DNA of 64,000 bases from the NCBI RefSeq assembly GCF_036884295.1, contig NZ_CP145608.1, forward strand, positions 1,736,001 to 1,800,000, in the 5' to 3' direction. The DNA is from Brochothrix thermosphacta DSM 20171 = FSL F6-1036. Lineage in GTDB: Bacteria > Bacillota > Bacilli > Lactobacillales > Listeriaceae. Under the pieces are notes generated by a model. The model saw only the letters and a list, made by a program, of their open reading frames with translations. It had not been told where the DNA came from and searched no databases. Made by a program: the position numbers and the translations under genes. Below, piece after piece: positions 15,501 through 25,244 of the stretch; position 1 is the first letter of the stretch; each line of letters starts with the position of its first letter.

Positions 15501-17633
15501 TTATTTATCTTTTTTGTCTGAATAAAGTGCTTTATCAGTACCGTCTGCTTTTTTTGCTCGTTCTTTTTGAAGTTCAAAGTAAGCATCAAAAACATCTTTA
15601 GCGATACGCATGTTTAACTTGTTGTCACTATCGCCTTCATATGCCCAAGGCACAGCTACAGAGACAGCAATTTCTGGATCATCGTAAGGCGCATAACCAA
15701 CAAACGTGGTATTCCAAACGGCTGGTGCTGGGATACCAGATGTGTAATCCCAATCAGGACCCGCATAAAATGACTCAGCAGTACCCGTTTTACCCGCTAC
15801 CTTATAATCCAATCCAGCAAAGTAAGTAGCACCTGTACCACTTGTTGTACCGCCAGATGTATTGTTCATTACTTCATAAAATCCTTTTTTGACCTGTTCA
15901 AAGTAGCTCTTAGGTAAATCAATTTTATTGAGGATTCGTGGGTTCGTTTGTGTTTGTAATGCTCCAACTTCATCATCTTCGTTGGTAGCATCTCTGACTT
16001 GCTTAAGAATATGCGGCGCAATACGGTAACCATTATTAGCAATAGTTGAAACGTATTGATTTAATTGTAACGGTGTATAACCATCATATTGACCGTAAGA
16101 TAAATCGAGGTATTTCCCCGGTTCTTTTTCTTGACCAATAATACCCGTTGCTTCACCCGGTAAATCAATACCCGTTTTAACTCCTAGACCAAATTCACCG
16201 TATACTTTTCGTAATTTATCAAAAGCACTGTTGGGAATATCAAGCGAACCATCTTTGACGTAAGTAGCACCTGCAATATCTAATGCCGTTTTCATCATGA
16301 ACGAGTTAGAAGATTGACGTAACGCTGAAATATCATTCATAGCAAATGAGTTATCACGGTTAAACCATGAACTTTTCTTCGCTGTTCCCTTAAGAATAAT
16401 CGGTTCATCGATTTCAGAATATCCTGGCTGCTTACCATAAGTATAACCGGCCATGACCGTTGCACCTTTAATTGCTGATCCCATAACATAAGAAGAGGTA
16501 AACGTTCCAAGTGAATCATCCTCAAACTTACCTTTTTTGTACTGTTGACCGGATAATGTTAAAATTTCACCAGTTTTAGGATTTGTAATAACAACGTAAG
16601 CACGGTCTAATAATCGTGTTCCCGGAGTTGTTTTACCATATTTCAATGCTTCTTTAATAATTTCATCTGTTTTTGACTGTAAATCAGCATCGATTGTTAA
16701 AATAACATCACTACCTTTTTTACCAGCGTATTCTTGAACAGTTGAAATAACGTTACCGTCTGAATCTGTTTCACTGCTGTATTCGGCTTTAGAACCACGC
16801 AACAATGATTCATATTGTTGCTCAACATAACTTTGGCCGACACGATCATTACGAGCATATCCTAATGCTAAGTATTTCTGCAAGCTTTCATCAGGTAATC
16901 CTTGTTTCTCACTTGTAACACTCCCGAGAATTGAACGTAACGTCGTTTTACTGTCGTATGAACGAATCCAATCTTTCGCTGTATCAACACCTGGCAAGTC
17001 ACCCAGATTTTCACTCACTTTAGCTATTTCCACATCGGTAACATCTTTACTCTTCACATTCACAGGTGTTAACGCGTAACCTGCATTAAATTGACGATAA
17101 ATAAAGGCGATGTTTTTATCTTGTTGAGTAAGTGAATCGAGTTGTGCTTTGGTCACTGACTCTACTTGTTTTTTATAGTAGTCATCATTCCCTATCTCAC
17201 TCTGTTCTTTCTCTGTTAACTTCGTATTCTTTTTTGCTTCTTTAGGATGTTTTAAAATCCAATAATCAATCTGATCACGTTCAGTTAAACTTTCTGTATC
17301 AACTTTAATCATTGTCGAAAGTTTTTCTGCTGTTTTTAACATATCCGCTGATTTTGTTGACGTAGAACGCGTATATGTAATTGTGTTTTCAGGTTTATTC
17401 GCTACTAATTTTTTGAAATTACGATCGTAAATTTCACCACGTGGCACATTTTTTGTAACCGTTGTACTGTTGGTTTGTTCCACTTCACGCTTATAATCTT
17501 CACCATAAACAATTTGTAAAAAACCTAATCGCAAAATTAATACTGCAAATAAAATGAATACTATAAAGAATAGAATATTTAATCGTATTGGAATATGTGC
17601 TTTACGCTTACTCCGACTTTTTTTCACCTTCAC
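15501..17633 (-). CDS. class B penicillin-binding protein (PBP2A/PbpH type transpeptidase)
   Basis: A 710-residue membrane-anchored peptidoglycan transpeptidase. A basic cytoplasmic start (VKKSRSKRKAH) precedes one membrane segment (LNILFFIVFILFAVLILRLG), then the dimerisation domain with 'NVPRGEIYDRN'. The transpeptidase motifs are Ser386-Ala-Ile-Lys389 (SxxK), SSN 441-443 (SxN) and KTG 615-617. The motif context GSAIKGATV and the overall layout resemble Bacillus PbpA/PbpH and Listeria Lmo1438, acting in sidewall elongation. I start it at GTG 17633 behind GGAAGG; the frame is open 23 codons further without an RBS. It is monocistronic. Exact orthology is not settled. Confidence 0.88.
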   Translation of the reverse strand: MKVKKSRSKRKAHIPIRLNILFFIVFILFAVLILRLGFLQIVYGEDYKREVEQTNSTTVTKNVPRGEIYDRNFKKLVANKPENTITYTRSTSTKSADMLKTAEKLSTMIKVDTESLTERDQIDYWILKHPKEAKKNTKLTEKEQSEIGNDDYYKKQVESVTKAQLDSLTQQDKNIAFIYRQFNAGYALTPVNVKSKDVTDVEIAKVSENLGDLPGVDTAKDWIRSYDSKTTLRSILGSVTSEKQGLPDESLQKYLALGYARNDRVGQSYVEQQYESLLRGSKAEYSSETDSDGNVISTVQEYAGKKGSDVILTIDADLQSKTDEIIKEALKYGKTTPGTRLLDRAYVVITNPKTGEILTLSGQQYKKGKFEDDSLGTFTSSYVMGSAIKGATVMAGYTYGKQPGYSEIDEPIILKGTAKKSSWFNRDNSFAMNDISALRQSSNSFMMKTALDIAGATYVKDGSLDIPNSAFDKLRKVYGEFGLGVKTGIDLPGEATGIIGQEKEPGKYLDLSYGQYDGYTPLQLNQYVSTIANNGYRIAPHILKQVRDATNEDDEVGALQTQTNPRILNKIDLPKSYFEQVKKGFYEVMNNTSGGTTSGTGATYFAGLDYKVAGKTGTAESFYAGPDWDYTSGIPAPAVWNTTFVGYAPYDDPEIAVSVAVPWAYEGDSDNKLNMRIAKDVFDAYFELQKERAKKADGTDKALYSDKKDK

Positions 17634-17844
17634 ATAAAACAATCCTTCCGTTTTAAAAAGTACTTTCTTAATTTTAGTACATATTTCGTAATAAAGCCAC
17701 AAACAAGGGTCATTAAATCGTAAATTTTATTATAAACGTATTAAACTCTTTTGCAATTCGAGCAAGAGTCAGATATTATTAACTGTAAGTAATGCTTTTT
17801 ACACAACACATACTAATATCAATAGATAGGTGGCTACAACCATA

Positions 17845-18642
17845 ATGACCTTTTTAAAACGTTTTTTCAAAAGTATTTATTCTCCCGACGATATCGCAAC
17901 ATACCGACACGTTAAGACAGGTGGTTTAATTGCACAACTCATTTTACTTGTGTGTCTTGCGTTCATACCCACAGCTTATTTAGTAACGACTGTTTCTAAA
18001 ACATTACTCACCGATGTTCATCAAGTAATCAAAAATGACTTTCCGGAGTTTACTGTTAAAGATGGTAAATTACAATCGGATAGTAAAAAAGCCGTTGTTG
18101 AATCCCTTGACCAAGGCGTGTTAGCTTTTAATGCAAGCAATGATATGGATGAGGATTCATTGTCGCAGGTAACGCCCGTCAATAAAGTTGGCGTTGGCTT
18201 TTTTAAAGAAGGTATTGCCTTAGAATATTTTGGGACTTCACAAACAATCCCTTATAGTATGGCAAATATTGCAAGTAAAGCGGACTTGGTAAAAACACTT
18301 GATACAGCAATATCTTCTTCATCGTATGTGATGACATTGGTGCTTATCTTCATGTTTATCTTACTCATTGTTATTACACTGATCAAAGTCTTCTTTTATG
18401 GTCTGTTTGCTTTCTTCCTTGGAAAATCAGGACGGAAAACAATCAGTTATCTGGATGCGGTTCGTATTTCAGCCTTCAGTTGGACATTAATGACTGTCTT
18501 TACATTTATCGCTGAAACACTTAACATTTCAATTTCTTATCTGTCAGAATTTAATATCCTCATCACGATTGTGATTATGTTCCTAGCAGTAAAACGCATT
18601 CCAACTGATGATCAATCGTTACCTCAGTCGCAAGAGAAATAA
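17845..18642 (+). CDS. DUF1189-family membrane protein
   Basis: A 265-residue protein. A short cytoplasmic start (MTFLKRFFKSIYSPDDIATYR) leads to a membrane segment (about 35-55), an extracellular domain of about 110 residues, and four more hydrophobic segments in the C-terminal half. The 'SIYSPxxIAxYR' start, followed by the GGLIAQLILL segment, is how I recognise DUF1189. Its function is not established. I chose ATG 17845 because AGGTGG lies 11 bases upstream; GTG 17830 in the same frame is possible but lacks an RBS. Confidence 0.75.
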   Translation: MTFLKRFFKSIYSPDDIATYRHVKTGGLIAQLILLVCLAFIPTAYLVTTVSKTLLTDVHQVIKNDFPEFTVKDGKLQSDSKKAVVESLDQGVLAFNASNDMDEDSLSQVTPVNKVGVGFFKEGIALEYFGTSQTIPYSMANIASKADLVKTLDTAISSSSYVMTLVLIFMFILLIVITLIKVFFYGLFAFFLGKSGRKTISYLDAVRISAFSWTLMTVFTFIAETLNISISYLSEFNILITIVIMFLAVKRIPTDDQSLPQSQEK

Positions 18643-18682
18643 TAATCTAGCGCAAATGAACACTTGATTGTTTAATCGTTAT

Positions 18683-18718
18683 AAAAAAAAGTGTAATCCC
18701 TTAAGGATTACACTTTTT
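18683..18718. terminator. bidirectional terminator between the DUF1189 gene and arsC
   Basis: AAAAAGTGTAATCC and GGATTACACTTTTT are perfect 14-bp arms with a 5-base loop. The arsC stop codon lies inside the right arm. Confidence 0.85.
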
Positions 18719-19124
18719 CTTTTGCAAACTGCTTGATTCTTTCACCTATTGCATCTCTTACCTGTTGAAACACTAACCATTGTTCTGCTTCTGTACCCGT
18801 TGCTCGTGCCGGATCCTCAAATCCCCAATGCTCACGTGGGACTTCGGCTCTAACAATTGGACAATTTTCATCAGCATCAGCACATAGTGTGACTACTAAG
18901 TCTGCTTGTGAATAAATTTCTTCTGACATAACTGTCGATTTTTGTTGAGATATATCAATACCAATCTCTTCCATACACGCTATTGCTTTGGGGTTAATAC
19001 CATGAGCAACAATCCCCGCACTTTGAACATTCCAATCAGGCAATAGTTTTTTTGCCCACCCTTCAGCAATTTGACTACGGCATGCATTGCCCGTACATAA
19101 AAAATAAATAGTTTTTTTCGTCAT
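18708..19124 (-). CDS. arsC: arsenate reductase, thioredoxin-coupled
   Basis: A 138-residue low-molecular-weight phosphatase-fold reductase that turns arsenate into arsenite for export by ArsB. The P-loop CTGNACRS contains the nucleophile Cys10, and Cys81 and Cys88 ([11 protein letters not shown]) complete the three-cysteine relay of the Staphylococcus pI258 type. The start ATG 19124 follows GGAGG; the frame is open 11 codons further into arsB. It is the last gene of arsRBC, 14 bp after arsB. Confidence 0.95.
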   Translation of the reverse strand: MTKKTIYFLCTGNACRSQIAEGWAKKLLPDWNVQSAGIVAHGINPKAIACMEEIGIDISQQKSTVMSEEIYSQADLVVTLCADADENCPIVRAEVPREHWGFEDPARATGTEAEQWLVFQQVRDAIGERIKQFAKEKV

Positions 19125-19138
19125 TTTCAAAATACCTC

Positions 19139-20431
19139 CTATATTATAAGTAACCAAAGATAAAGCCCAATTAACGTAATAGTTAAGGTCGGTATGGTTA
19201 ATATCACACCTATTTTAAAGTACGCACCCCAACTAATTTTCATACCTTTTTGTGATAACACATGCAACCAGAGCAACGTAGCTAAAGAACCAATCGGCGT
19301 AATTTTAGGTCCCAAATCTGCACCGATTACATTGGCATAAATTAAACCTTCTTTTACGACATCACTTGTTACAACATCATTGATCGCTAATGCATTAATT
19401 AAAACAGTCGGCATATTGTTCATAATTGATGACAATAGTGCTGCAATGAATCCCATTGACATCGTTCCTACAAACAAACCTTGATTAGCTGCCGCTTGAA
19501 TAATATCAGATAATACTGCGGTTAATCCAACATTACGTAATCCAAATACGACCACATACATTCCGATTGAGAAAAAAACAATCGCCCAAGGAGCTCCACG
19601 TAAAATCGCTTTTGTATCAACAGATTGACTTCTCTTTGCCATGATGAAAAAGAAAATAGCAATGATACCCACAATAATTGATACAGGAATCCCAGTTAAC
19701 TCACTTGTGAAATAACCGATGAGTAATACGGATAAAACATACCACGACAGTTTAAACATCGCCTTATTATTGAGAGCTAAACGCGGTTCTTTCACGTCTT
19801 CAACATTGTAATTTTTCGGAATACTTTTACGGAAAAATAACAACAGAACAGCTAAACTTGCTAGTAACGAAAACAGGTTGGGTACAATCATCCGAGATGC
19901 ATACTCAACAAAGCCAATATTAAAAAAATCGGCTGAAACAATATTAACTAAGTTACTTACAATCAGTGGTAATGATGTCGTATCGGCGATAAAACCACTG
20001 GCAATAATAAACGGGAAAATTAGCTTATCACTTAATTTCAAATTACGTACCATTGCTAAAACAATCGGTGTTAAAATGAGCGCGGCCCCATCATTTGCAA
20101 ATAAGGCGGCTACAATCGCACCTAGTAGACTTACATAGATAAACAATCTTTTCCCATTACCTTTTGCAAAACGTGCCATATGCAAAGCGGCCCATTCAAA
20201 AAAACCAATATCATCTAAAATAAGAGAAATGATGATAATGCCGATAAATGCTAAGGTCGCATTCCAAACAATGCCTGTTACTTCCACAATATCACTTAAA
20301 GTAACGACACCAAGGAGCAGTGCTATCAATGCTCCTATACAAGCAGACCAACCAATTGAAAGGTTCTTAGGCTGCCAAATAACAAAAATCAACGTCACAA
20401 TAAAGATAAGTACTGCTAATATTAGTTGCAT
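19139..20431 (-). CDS. arsB: arsenite efflux pump
   Basis: A 430-residue protein with about 12 membrane segments of the ArsB/NhaD family, which exports arsenite (and antimonite) using the proton gradient. Family features include '[20 protein letters not shown]' and '[16 protein letters not shown]' and the ending '[20 protein letters not shown]'. It starts 3 bp after arsR, so expression is repressor-controlled. Confidence 0.94.
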   Translation of the reverse strand: MQLILAVLIFIVTLIFVIWQPKNLSIGWSACIGALIALLLGVVTLSDIVEVTGIVWNATLAFIGIIIISLILDDIGFFEWAALHMARFAKGNGKRLFIYVSLLGAIVAALFANDGAALILTPIVLAMVRNLKLSDKLIFPFIIASGFIADTTSLPLIVSNLVNIVSADFFNIGFVEYASRMIVPNLFSLLASLAVLLLFFRKSIPKNYNVEDVKEPRLALNNKAMFKLSWYVLSVLLIGYFTSELTGIPVSIIVGIIAIFFFIMAKRSQSVDTKAILRGAPWAIVFFSIGMYVVVFGLRNVGLTAVLSDIIQAAANQGLFVGTMSMGFIAALLSSIMNNMPTVLINALAINDVVTSDVVKEGLIYANVIGADLGPKITPIGSLATLLWLHVLSQKGMKISWGAYFKIGVILTIPTLTITLIGLYLWLLII

Positions 20432-20434
20432 TTC

Positions 20435-20788
20435 TTACTCTCCTAAACCACAGGTAATGCGTAAGCCCTGGGCTTCTAATTTTTTTATTCGTTCATCTTC
20501 TAACGGCAATTGCTCTAAAATAGTTGCTACAAAAGGGTAATCTTTGTGACTCTCGTTTAACGAGTAAAAATGCCATTGACCACGTTTTTCTTCTTTTATT
20601 AAACCAACGTCTTTTAATTTGCGCAAATGTTGACTGATAGCTGGTTGACTCATCTCAAACATATCAACGAATTCACATACACAACATTCGTGCCGCTGCA
20701 TTAAGCGCATCATTGTAAGACGTGTTTTATCTCCCATCAATTTCAGTAACAGTGTGGCTTCAGGGATAGCAGTTTTTGTAACTGTCAT
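20435..20788 (-). CDS. arsR: ArsR-family arsenite-responsive repressor
   Basis: A 117-residue winged-helix metalloregulator. The arsenite-binding motif is ECCVCEF (Cys35, Cys36, Cys38), in place of the usual ELCVCD, followed by the recognition helix 'QPAISQHLRKLKDVGLI'. It represses its own operon until arsenite binds. RBS GAGGTG precedes ATG 20788. Confidence 0.94.
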   Translation of the reverse strand: MTVTKTAIPEATLLLKLMGDKTRLTMMRLMQRHECCVCEFVDMFEMSQPAISQHLRKLKDVGLIKEEKRGQWHFYSLNESHKDYPFVATILEQLPLEDERIKKLEAQGLRITCGLGE

Positions 20789-20823
20789 ATTAGTTCACCT
20801 CTTTCTTTTCTTCTTATTTACAT

Positions 20824-20857
20824 ACATAATTATATTCTTATGTGATTATGATGTCAA
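20824..20857 (-). promoter_or_regulatory. arsRBC promoter with overlapping operator
   Basis: TTGACA (20852-20857) and TATAAT (20829-20834) are 17 bp apart on the minus strand, a consensus promoter. ACATAA-N8-TTATGT (20824-20843) is an inverted repeat covering the -10 box, a suitable ArsR site. That ArsR binds it is inferred. Confidence 0.85.
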
Positions 20858-20919
20858 CAAAAAAAGAAATTACCCTGTTATAGAGTAACTTCGATTTGCT
20901 TTCTAACGTCATCTAGTTA

Positions 20920-21498
20920 TTAACGATACAACTCAATTTCATTATTTAATTGCAACCATAAAAAACGACCCAAATACAAACCAATAAAATTTAATAATAT
21001 ATCATTTGTATCAAAATAACCTAACTCCAAACTATATTGGCTAATTTCTATGAGGAACAAACCTAGTAATGATACCAAGAAAAAAATACTTCGTTTTAGT
21101 CGTGTCAGCAACATTCCTAACGGGACAAAATAGAGTATATTAAAGAGTGCTTCAACGATTTTTCCTTTTTTAAGTTCATCAATTAATGTTGTGATTCCAA
21201 CATAATAACCATATGAACCAACACTTTTGAAAAACAAAAAGAAAATCATAGTTACAAAATAGAGTGAATAACTCACATAAATAAAATAAAGATTAAAACG
21301 TCTTCGCTTTAATTGTATGAGCGTCAATGTGATAAAAATAGAAATGATAAGAACAATTATGAAAGACAACCAAGGCCCGTCTAACCATCCATTTTCCTCA
21401 CCAATATAAACTTGAAAACGCGGCCGCCACCACCAGTCATACATTAAATGCACACAGAAAAATGTTGCTAAAAAAAGCACCAGTGCTCGTACTTTCAT
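20920..21498 (-). CDS. VanZ-family membrane protein
   Basis: A 192-residue protein with five or six hydrophobic segments. The VanZ signature is in the C-terminal half: 'NILYFVPLGMLL' followed by 'LIEISQYSLELGYFDTNDIL' and 'NFIGLYLG'. VanZ proteins are linked with low-level teicoplanin resistance in enterococci; the role of chromosomal relatives is unclear. GGAGGTGATC lies 4 bases before the ATG. It starts just after the terminator of hisS-aspS and ends 130 bp before arsR. Confidence 0.85.
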   Translation of the reverse strand: MKVRALVLFLATFFCVHLMYDWWWRPRFQVYIGEENGWLDGPWLSFIIVLIISIFITLTLIQLKRRRFNLYFIYVSYSLYFVTMIFFLFFKSVGSYGYYVGITTLIDELKKGKIVEALFNILYFVPLGMLLTRLKRSIFFLVSLLGLFLIEISQYSLELGYFDTNDILLNFIGLYLGRFLWLQLNNEIELYR

Positions 21499-21513
21499 TT
21501 GATCACCTCCGTT

Positions 21514-21540
21514 AAAAAAACTCTCCGAAAAATCGGAGAG
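21514..21540 (-). terminator. terminator of hisS-aspS
   Basis: CTCTCCGA and TCGGAGAG form a perfect 8-bp stem followed by seven T on the minus strand. It lies 270 bp after the aspS stop, so the transcript has a long 3' untranslated part. Confidence 0.8.
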
Positions 21541-21609
21541 CCAGATTTTATTAGTCTACTATAGTTTATACACTCTTTTCACTTTTCGTGAGCGTTTTAC
21601 AGGAACGTT

Positions 21610-21813
21610 TTTAATAAACAGACGCTGGACGTTTGTACTCTCTTTCCATTCTACAAGCTAGCTGACATTGAACGGCTATTTATGTTTTTATTTTACTCTA
21701 GCAATTACCAAACAACTCCTATGAAATTTCATAAATAATATTTTGATAAACACAACCAAATTTTTATTTCCTCCAATTTCTTTGGAGCTGAACGTTTGGT
21801 TTTGCTTTTACTC
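21610..21813. repeat. degenerate repeat family in the aspS 3' untranslated region
   Basis: Three diverged units occur in one orientation: near 21630 (GCTGGACGTTTGTACTCTC), near 21662 (GCTGACATTGAACGGC, then TTTTATTTTACTCTAGCA) and at 21785 (GCTGAACGTTTGG, then TGCTTTTACTC). They share a CTGAACGGxTTGT...CTTTTATTxTTCTCTAGCA theme with repeats at 52792 and 62050. No coding frame is seen here. Confidence 0.5.
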
Positions 21814-23580
21814 TTCTTTAGCTGTAACGTTCAGACGTAATTCATCCAATTGTTTATCGCTTACTGTTGATGGGGCTTGAGTCATTGGATCACTTGCTCG
21901 TCCTGTTTTAGGGAAGGCAATTGTGTCACGAATATTATCGCGTCCTGTTAATAACATGACAATACGATCAAGTCCTAATGCAATACCGCCATGTGGAGGT
22001 GTACCATACTCAAATGCGTCCATTAAGAAACCAAATTGTGCACGGGCTTCTTCTTCTGTGAATCCTAATGCTTTAAACATCTTGGCTTGGATAGCACTAT
22101 CATAAATACGTAGTGACCCGCCGCCTAATTCATAACCATTTAAAACGACATCATAGGCCTGTGCATAGACATCCTCAGGTTTTGTATCTAGCAATGCTAC
22201 ATCTGACTCATTTGGCATAGTAAATGGATGGTGCGCTGCGACAAAGCGTTCTGCTTCTTCATCATATTCAAATAATGGCCAGTTAACGACCCATAAAAAG
22301 GCTAATTGTTCTTCATCAATCAATTGTAACTCTTTAGCAACTTTCACTCGTAAAGCGCCTAATGATGCTGCGACGACGCTTGCTTTATCTGCGACAAAAA
22401 CAAACATATCTCCCACGTTACCATTTAAACGTTCAGTTAATGCTGCTTGTTTATCTGCATCAAAGAATTTAGCAATAGGTCCCTTTAATTCGCCTTCTTC
22501 AACTTTAAGCCAAGCTAAACCTTTTGAACCGTATACTTTAACAAACTCACCTAAGGCATCAATTTGTTTACGTGAATAAGCTTTTCCACCACCAACAATG
22601 TTAATGGCTTTAACTTGTCCGCCATTTTCAACTGCTTGTGAAAAGACTTTGAAATCAGTATCAACGACAATATCTGCGACATCTTGTAACTCAAGACCAA
22701 AGCGGACATCAGGTTTATCACTTCCGTAACGCGCCATTGCCTCATCGTACTCCATACGCGGAAATGGTGTCGGAATATCAACGCCTTTAGCTTTTTTCAC
22801 AACTGCTTTTAACAAGTTTTCAGTCATTGTTTGAATATCTTCGGCTGATTGGAAACTTGTTTCAATATCAATTTGTGTAAATTCTGGTTGGCGGTCGCCA
22901 CGCAAATCTTCGTCACGGAAACAACGAACGATTTGGTAATATTTATCAAAACCAGCTGACATCAACAACTGTTTATTGAGTTGAGGAGATTGTGGCAATG
23001 CATAAAAATGTCCTGGATGGACACGACTAGGTACTAAATAGTCTCGTGCACCTTCTGGTGTTGATTTGTTTAACATGGGTGTTTCAATATCAATGAAACC
23101 TAAATCATCTAATGTATCACGAACAGCACGTTTAATATCATGTCGCGTACGGATGATTTTTGACATTTCTGGACGTCGTAAATCAAGGTAACGGTATTTC
23201 AAACGTAAATCATCTGATACTTCTACGCCATCTTCGATATAGAACGGTGTCGTTTTAGCAACGTTTAAAATTTCAATTGAGCTCGCTAAAATTTCAATTT
23301 CACCTGTTTTAAGCTTACGATTAATTTGTGATTCATGACGTTCAACAACCTTACCTTTGATTGTCACAACATACTCGCCGCGGACTTTTTCAGCTATTGC
23401 TAAAGCTTCTTTTGATTCATCTGGATTAAAAACAATTTGAACATAACCTTCACGATCACGGAGGTCGATAAAGATTAGTCCACCTAAATCACGTCGTTTT
23501 TGTACCCAGCCACTCAAAGTAACTTCTTGTCCAACATATTCTTTTGTTACTAATCCACAGTAAGTTGTACGCTTATCCAT
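21808..23580 (-). CDS. aspS: aspartyl-tRNA synthetase
   Basis: A 590-residue class II synthetase of the bacterial type. It has an N-terminal OB-fold anticodon domain ('[23 protein letters not shown]'), the class II motifs ([18 protein letters not shown] for motif 2; GLDRIVMLL for motif 3) and the GAD insertion domain in the middle. It charges tRNA-Asp. It shares TAATG with the hisS stop, so translation is coupled. Expression is set by the T-box before hisS. Confidence 0.97.
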   Translation of the reverse strand: MDKRTTYCGLVTKEYVGQEVTLSGWVQKRRDLGGLIFIDLRDREGYVQIVFNPDESKEALAIAEKVRGEYVVTIKGKVVERHESQINRKLKTGEIEILASSIEILNVAKTTPFYIEDGVEVSDDLRLKYRYLDLRRPEMSKIIRTRHDIKRAVRDTLDDLGFIDIETPMLNKSTPEGARDYLVPSRVHPGHFYALPQSPQLNKQLLMSAGFDKYYQIVRCFRDEDLRGDRQPEFTQIDIETSFQSAEDIQTMTENLLKAVVKKAKGVDIPTPFPRMEYDEAMARYGSDKPDVRFGLELQDVADIVVDTDFKVFSQAVENGGQVKAINIVGGGKAYSRKQIDALGEFVKVYGSKGLAWLKVEEGELKGPIAKFFDADKQAALTERLNGNVGDMFVFVADKASVVAASLGALRVKVAKELQLIDEEQLAFLWVVNWPLFEYDEEAERFVAAHHPFTMPNESDVALLDTKPEDVYAQAYDVVLNGYELGGGSLRIYDSAIQAKMFKALGFTEEEARAQFGFLMDAFEYGTPPHGGIALGLDRIVMLLTGRDNIRDTIAFPKTGRASDPMTQAPSTVSDKQLDELRLNVTAKEE

Positions 23581-24866
23581 TAGTTTGTCTCTCCTTCATG
23601 CTGCTTTTTTTGTAGTGTTGCTATATAATCTGACATCGCAATTTTTTCTTGTGTGCCCGTTGTCATATCTTTAATAACGATTAAACCTTCTGCTAATTCT
23701 TCTTCGCCGACCACAACCACAAAGCGGGCATTTTCACGATCTGCTGTTTTAAATTGGCCTTTAACTTTCTTAGAAAGATAATCTCGTTCTGCCGTAAATC
23801 CAGCTTTACGTGCCGCTAATGTTAATTTTAAAGTGATAGGTGAAACAGCTTCACCGACACCTACAACAAAGACATCTAAGTGATTAGCAATTGGCAACGT
23901 GATTTCTTCTGCTGCTAGTGCCGCTAATAAACGTTCAATACTCATAGCAAAGCCCACACCCGGTGATGCAGGTCCACCTAATTCTTCCACTAAACCATTG
24001 TAACGGCCACCGCCACAGAGTGTTGTAATTGCACCAAAACCTTTTGATTCACTCATAATTTCAAATGTTGTGTGGTTATAATAATCTAAACCACGTACCA
24101 TTGTTGCATCTTCCACATATGGCACTTCAATCACATCAAGGTGACGTTTAACTTGCGTGTAATAATCAAGTGACTCATCTGTTAAGAAATCAATAATCGA
24201 TGGGGCTGTTGCGATTAATGGGTGAGCGTGATCGACCTTACAGTCAAGAATACGCAATGGATTTTTTTCGAGACGTGTTTGGCAATCTGAACAAAACTCG
24301 TGAATGCTCGGTTTAAAATGAGCGATGAGTGCTTCACGGTGAGCTAAACGGCTTGTTTTATCACCGAGTGAATTAATAACTAATTTAATTTCTTTTAAAC
24401 CTAGTTCTTGGTAAATCGACAAGGCTAATGCCATCATTTCAGCATCTACTGCTGGGTCTTGGACACCAATTGCTTCTGCTCCTATTTGAACAAACTGGCG
24501 TTGACGACCTTTTTGAGGGCGTTCATAACGGAACATTGGCCCACAGTAAAATAATTTTGCGGGTTGATTAACCTGCCCAAATAATTTATGTTCAACGTAG
24601 GCGCGCGCAACTGAAGCTGTCCCTTCAGGACGCAATGTCATTGAACGTTCTTTGCGATCGTTAAAAGTGTACATTTCTTTTGTAACAATGTCAGTTGTGT
24701 CACCTACACCTTTTTGGAAAAGCTCGGTATGTTCAAAAATAGGTGTACGAATTTCACTGTAACGTGCACGTTTAAATATTTCTTGTGCAACATGTTCGAC
24801 ATATTGCCATTTTTCGCTTTCTCCTGGCATTATATCAACTGTTCCACGCGGAATTTGAATTTTCAT
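23580..24866 (-). CDS. hisS: histidyl-tRNA synthetase
   Basis: A 428-residue class II synthetase charging tRNA-His. Motif 2 appears as '[20 protein letters not shown]', the HisS-specific peptide as '[14 protein letters not shown]', motif 3 as '[12 protein letters not shown]', and the C-terminal anticodon domain from about residue 330. It starts at ATG 24866 behind GGGGGCC; a T-box leader of about 300 nt precedes it. Confidence 0.97.
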   Translation of the reverse strand: MKIQIPRGTVDIMPGESEKWQYVEHVAQEIFKRARYSEIRTPIFEHTELFQKGVGDTTDIVTKEMYTFNDRKERSMTLRPEGTASVARAYVEHKLFGQVNQPAKLFYCGPMFRYERPQKGRQRQFVQIGAEAIGVQDPAVDAEMMALALSIYQELGLKEIKLVINSLGDKTSRLAHREALIAHFKPSIHEFCSDCQTRLEKNPLRILDCKVDHAHPLIATAPSIIDFLTDESLDYYTQVKRHLDVIEVPYVEDATMVRGLDYYNHTTFEIMSESKGFGAITTLCGGGRYNGLVEELGGPASPGVGFAMSIERLLAALAAEEITLPIANHLDVFVVGVGEAVSPITLKLTLAARKAGFTAERDYLSKKVKGQFKTADRENARFVVVVGEEELAEGLIVIKDMTTGTQEKIAMSDYIATLQKKQHEGETN

Positions 24867-24897
24867 TATTTAATGGCCCCCTTAATAATTTTTAGTA

Positions 24898-25170
24898 CAA
24901 AAAAAAGAAAACGAACGTCACCCTGCTCCTAAGAACAAGGGACGAGCGTTTTCACCCGTGGTACCACCCTAATTGAAAACCAGCGATGGTTTTCCACTCT
25001 CAGTTAACGCCTGATCACGTTTCACTCTACTTGATACCGTTCGAGCGAAATCCTCCTAAGTGTCTTTCAAAAAGTGTTTAGTGCAAAACCTTACAGCCAC
25101 GGGTTTTACTCTCTTAAACTAAACTTTCTTATCTACTTTTCTTAATCATCGGATATTTATATGGAATAAT
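24898..25170 (-). ncRNA. T-box leader of hisS-aspS, with overlapping Asp/His specifier
   Basis: On the minus strand the T-box core AGGGTGGTACCACGGGTG (complement of 24953-24970) follows a stem (GAAAACC...GGTTTTC, 24975-24995) and leads to a terminator hairpin (GAAAACG...CGTTTTC, then eight T at about 24898-24904). Stem I lies at about 25060-25140 and includes AGAGAGTAAAACCCG. Near its 3' side the pentamer GACAC (complement of 25060-25064) holds both GAC (Asp) and CAC (His). Uncharged tRNA would favour antitermination and so hisS and aspS expression. The exact specifier frame needs folding. Confidence 0.9.
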
Positions 25171-25173
25171 TCT

Positions 25174-25202
25174 ATCCTATGATATTTTCATCTAGAAGTC
25201 AA
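25174..25202 (-). promoter_or_regulatory. promoter of the hisS-aspS T-box leader
   Basis: TTGACT (25197-25202) and TAGGAT (25174-25179) are 17 bp apart on the minus strand, 43 bp after the brnQ stop codon. Confidence 0.65.
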
Positions 25203-25244
25203 TACAAAGAAATTAAAATACTTTTTTTAATAGATTGCCTACTG

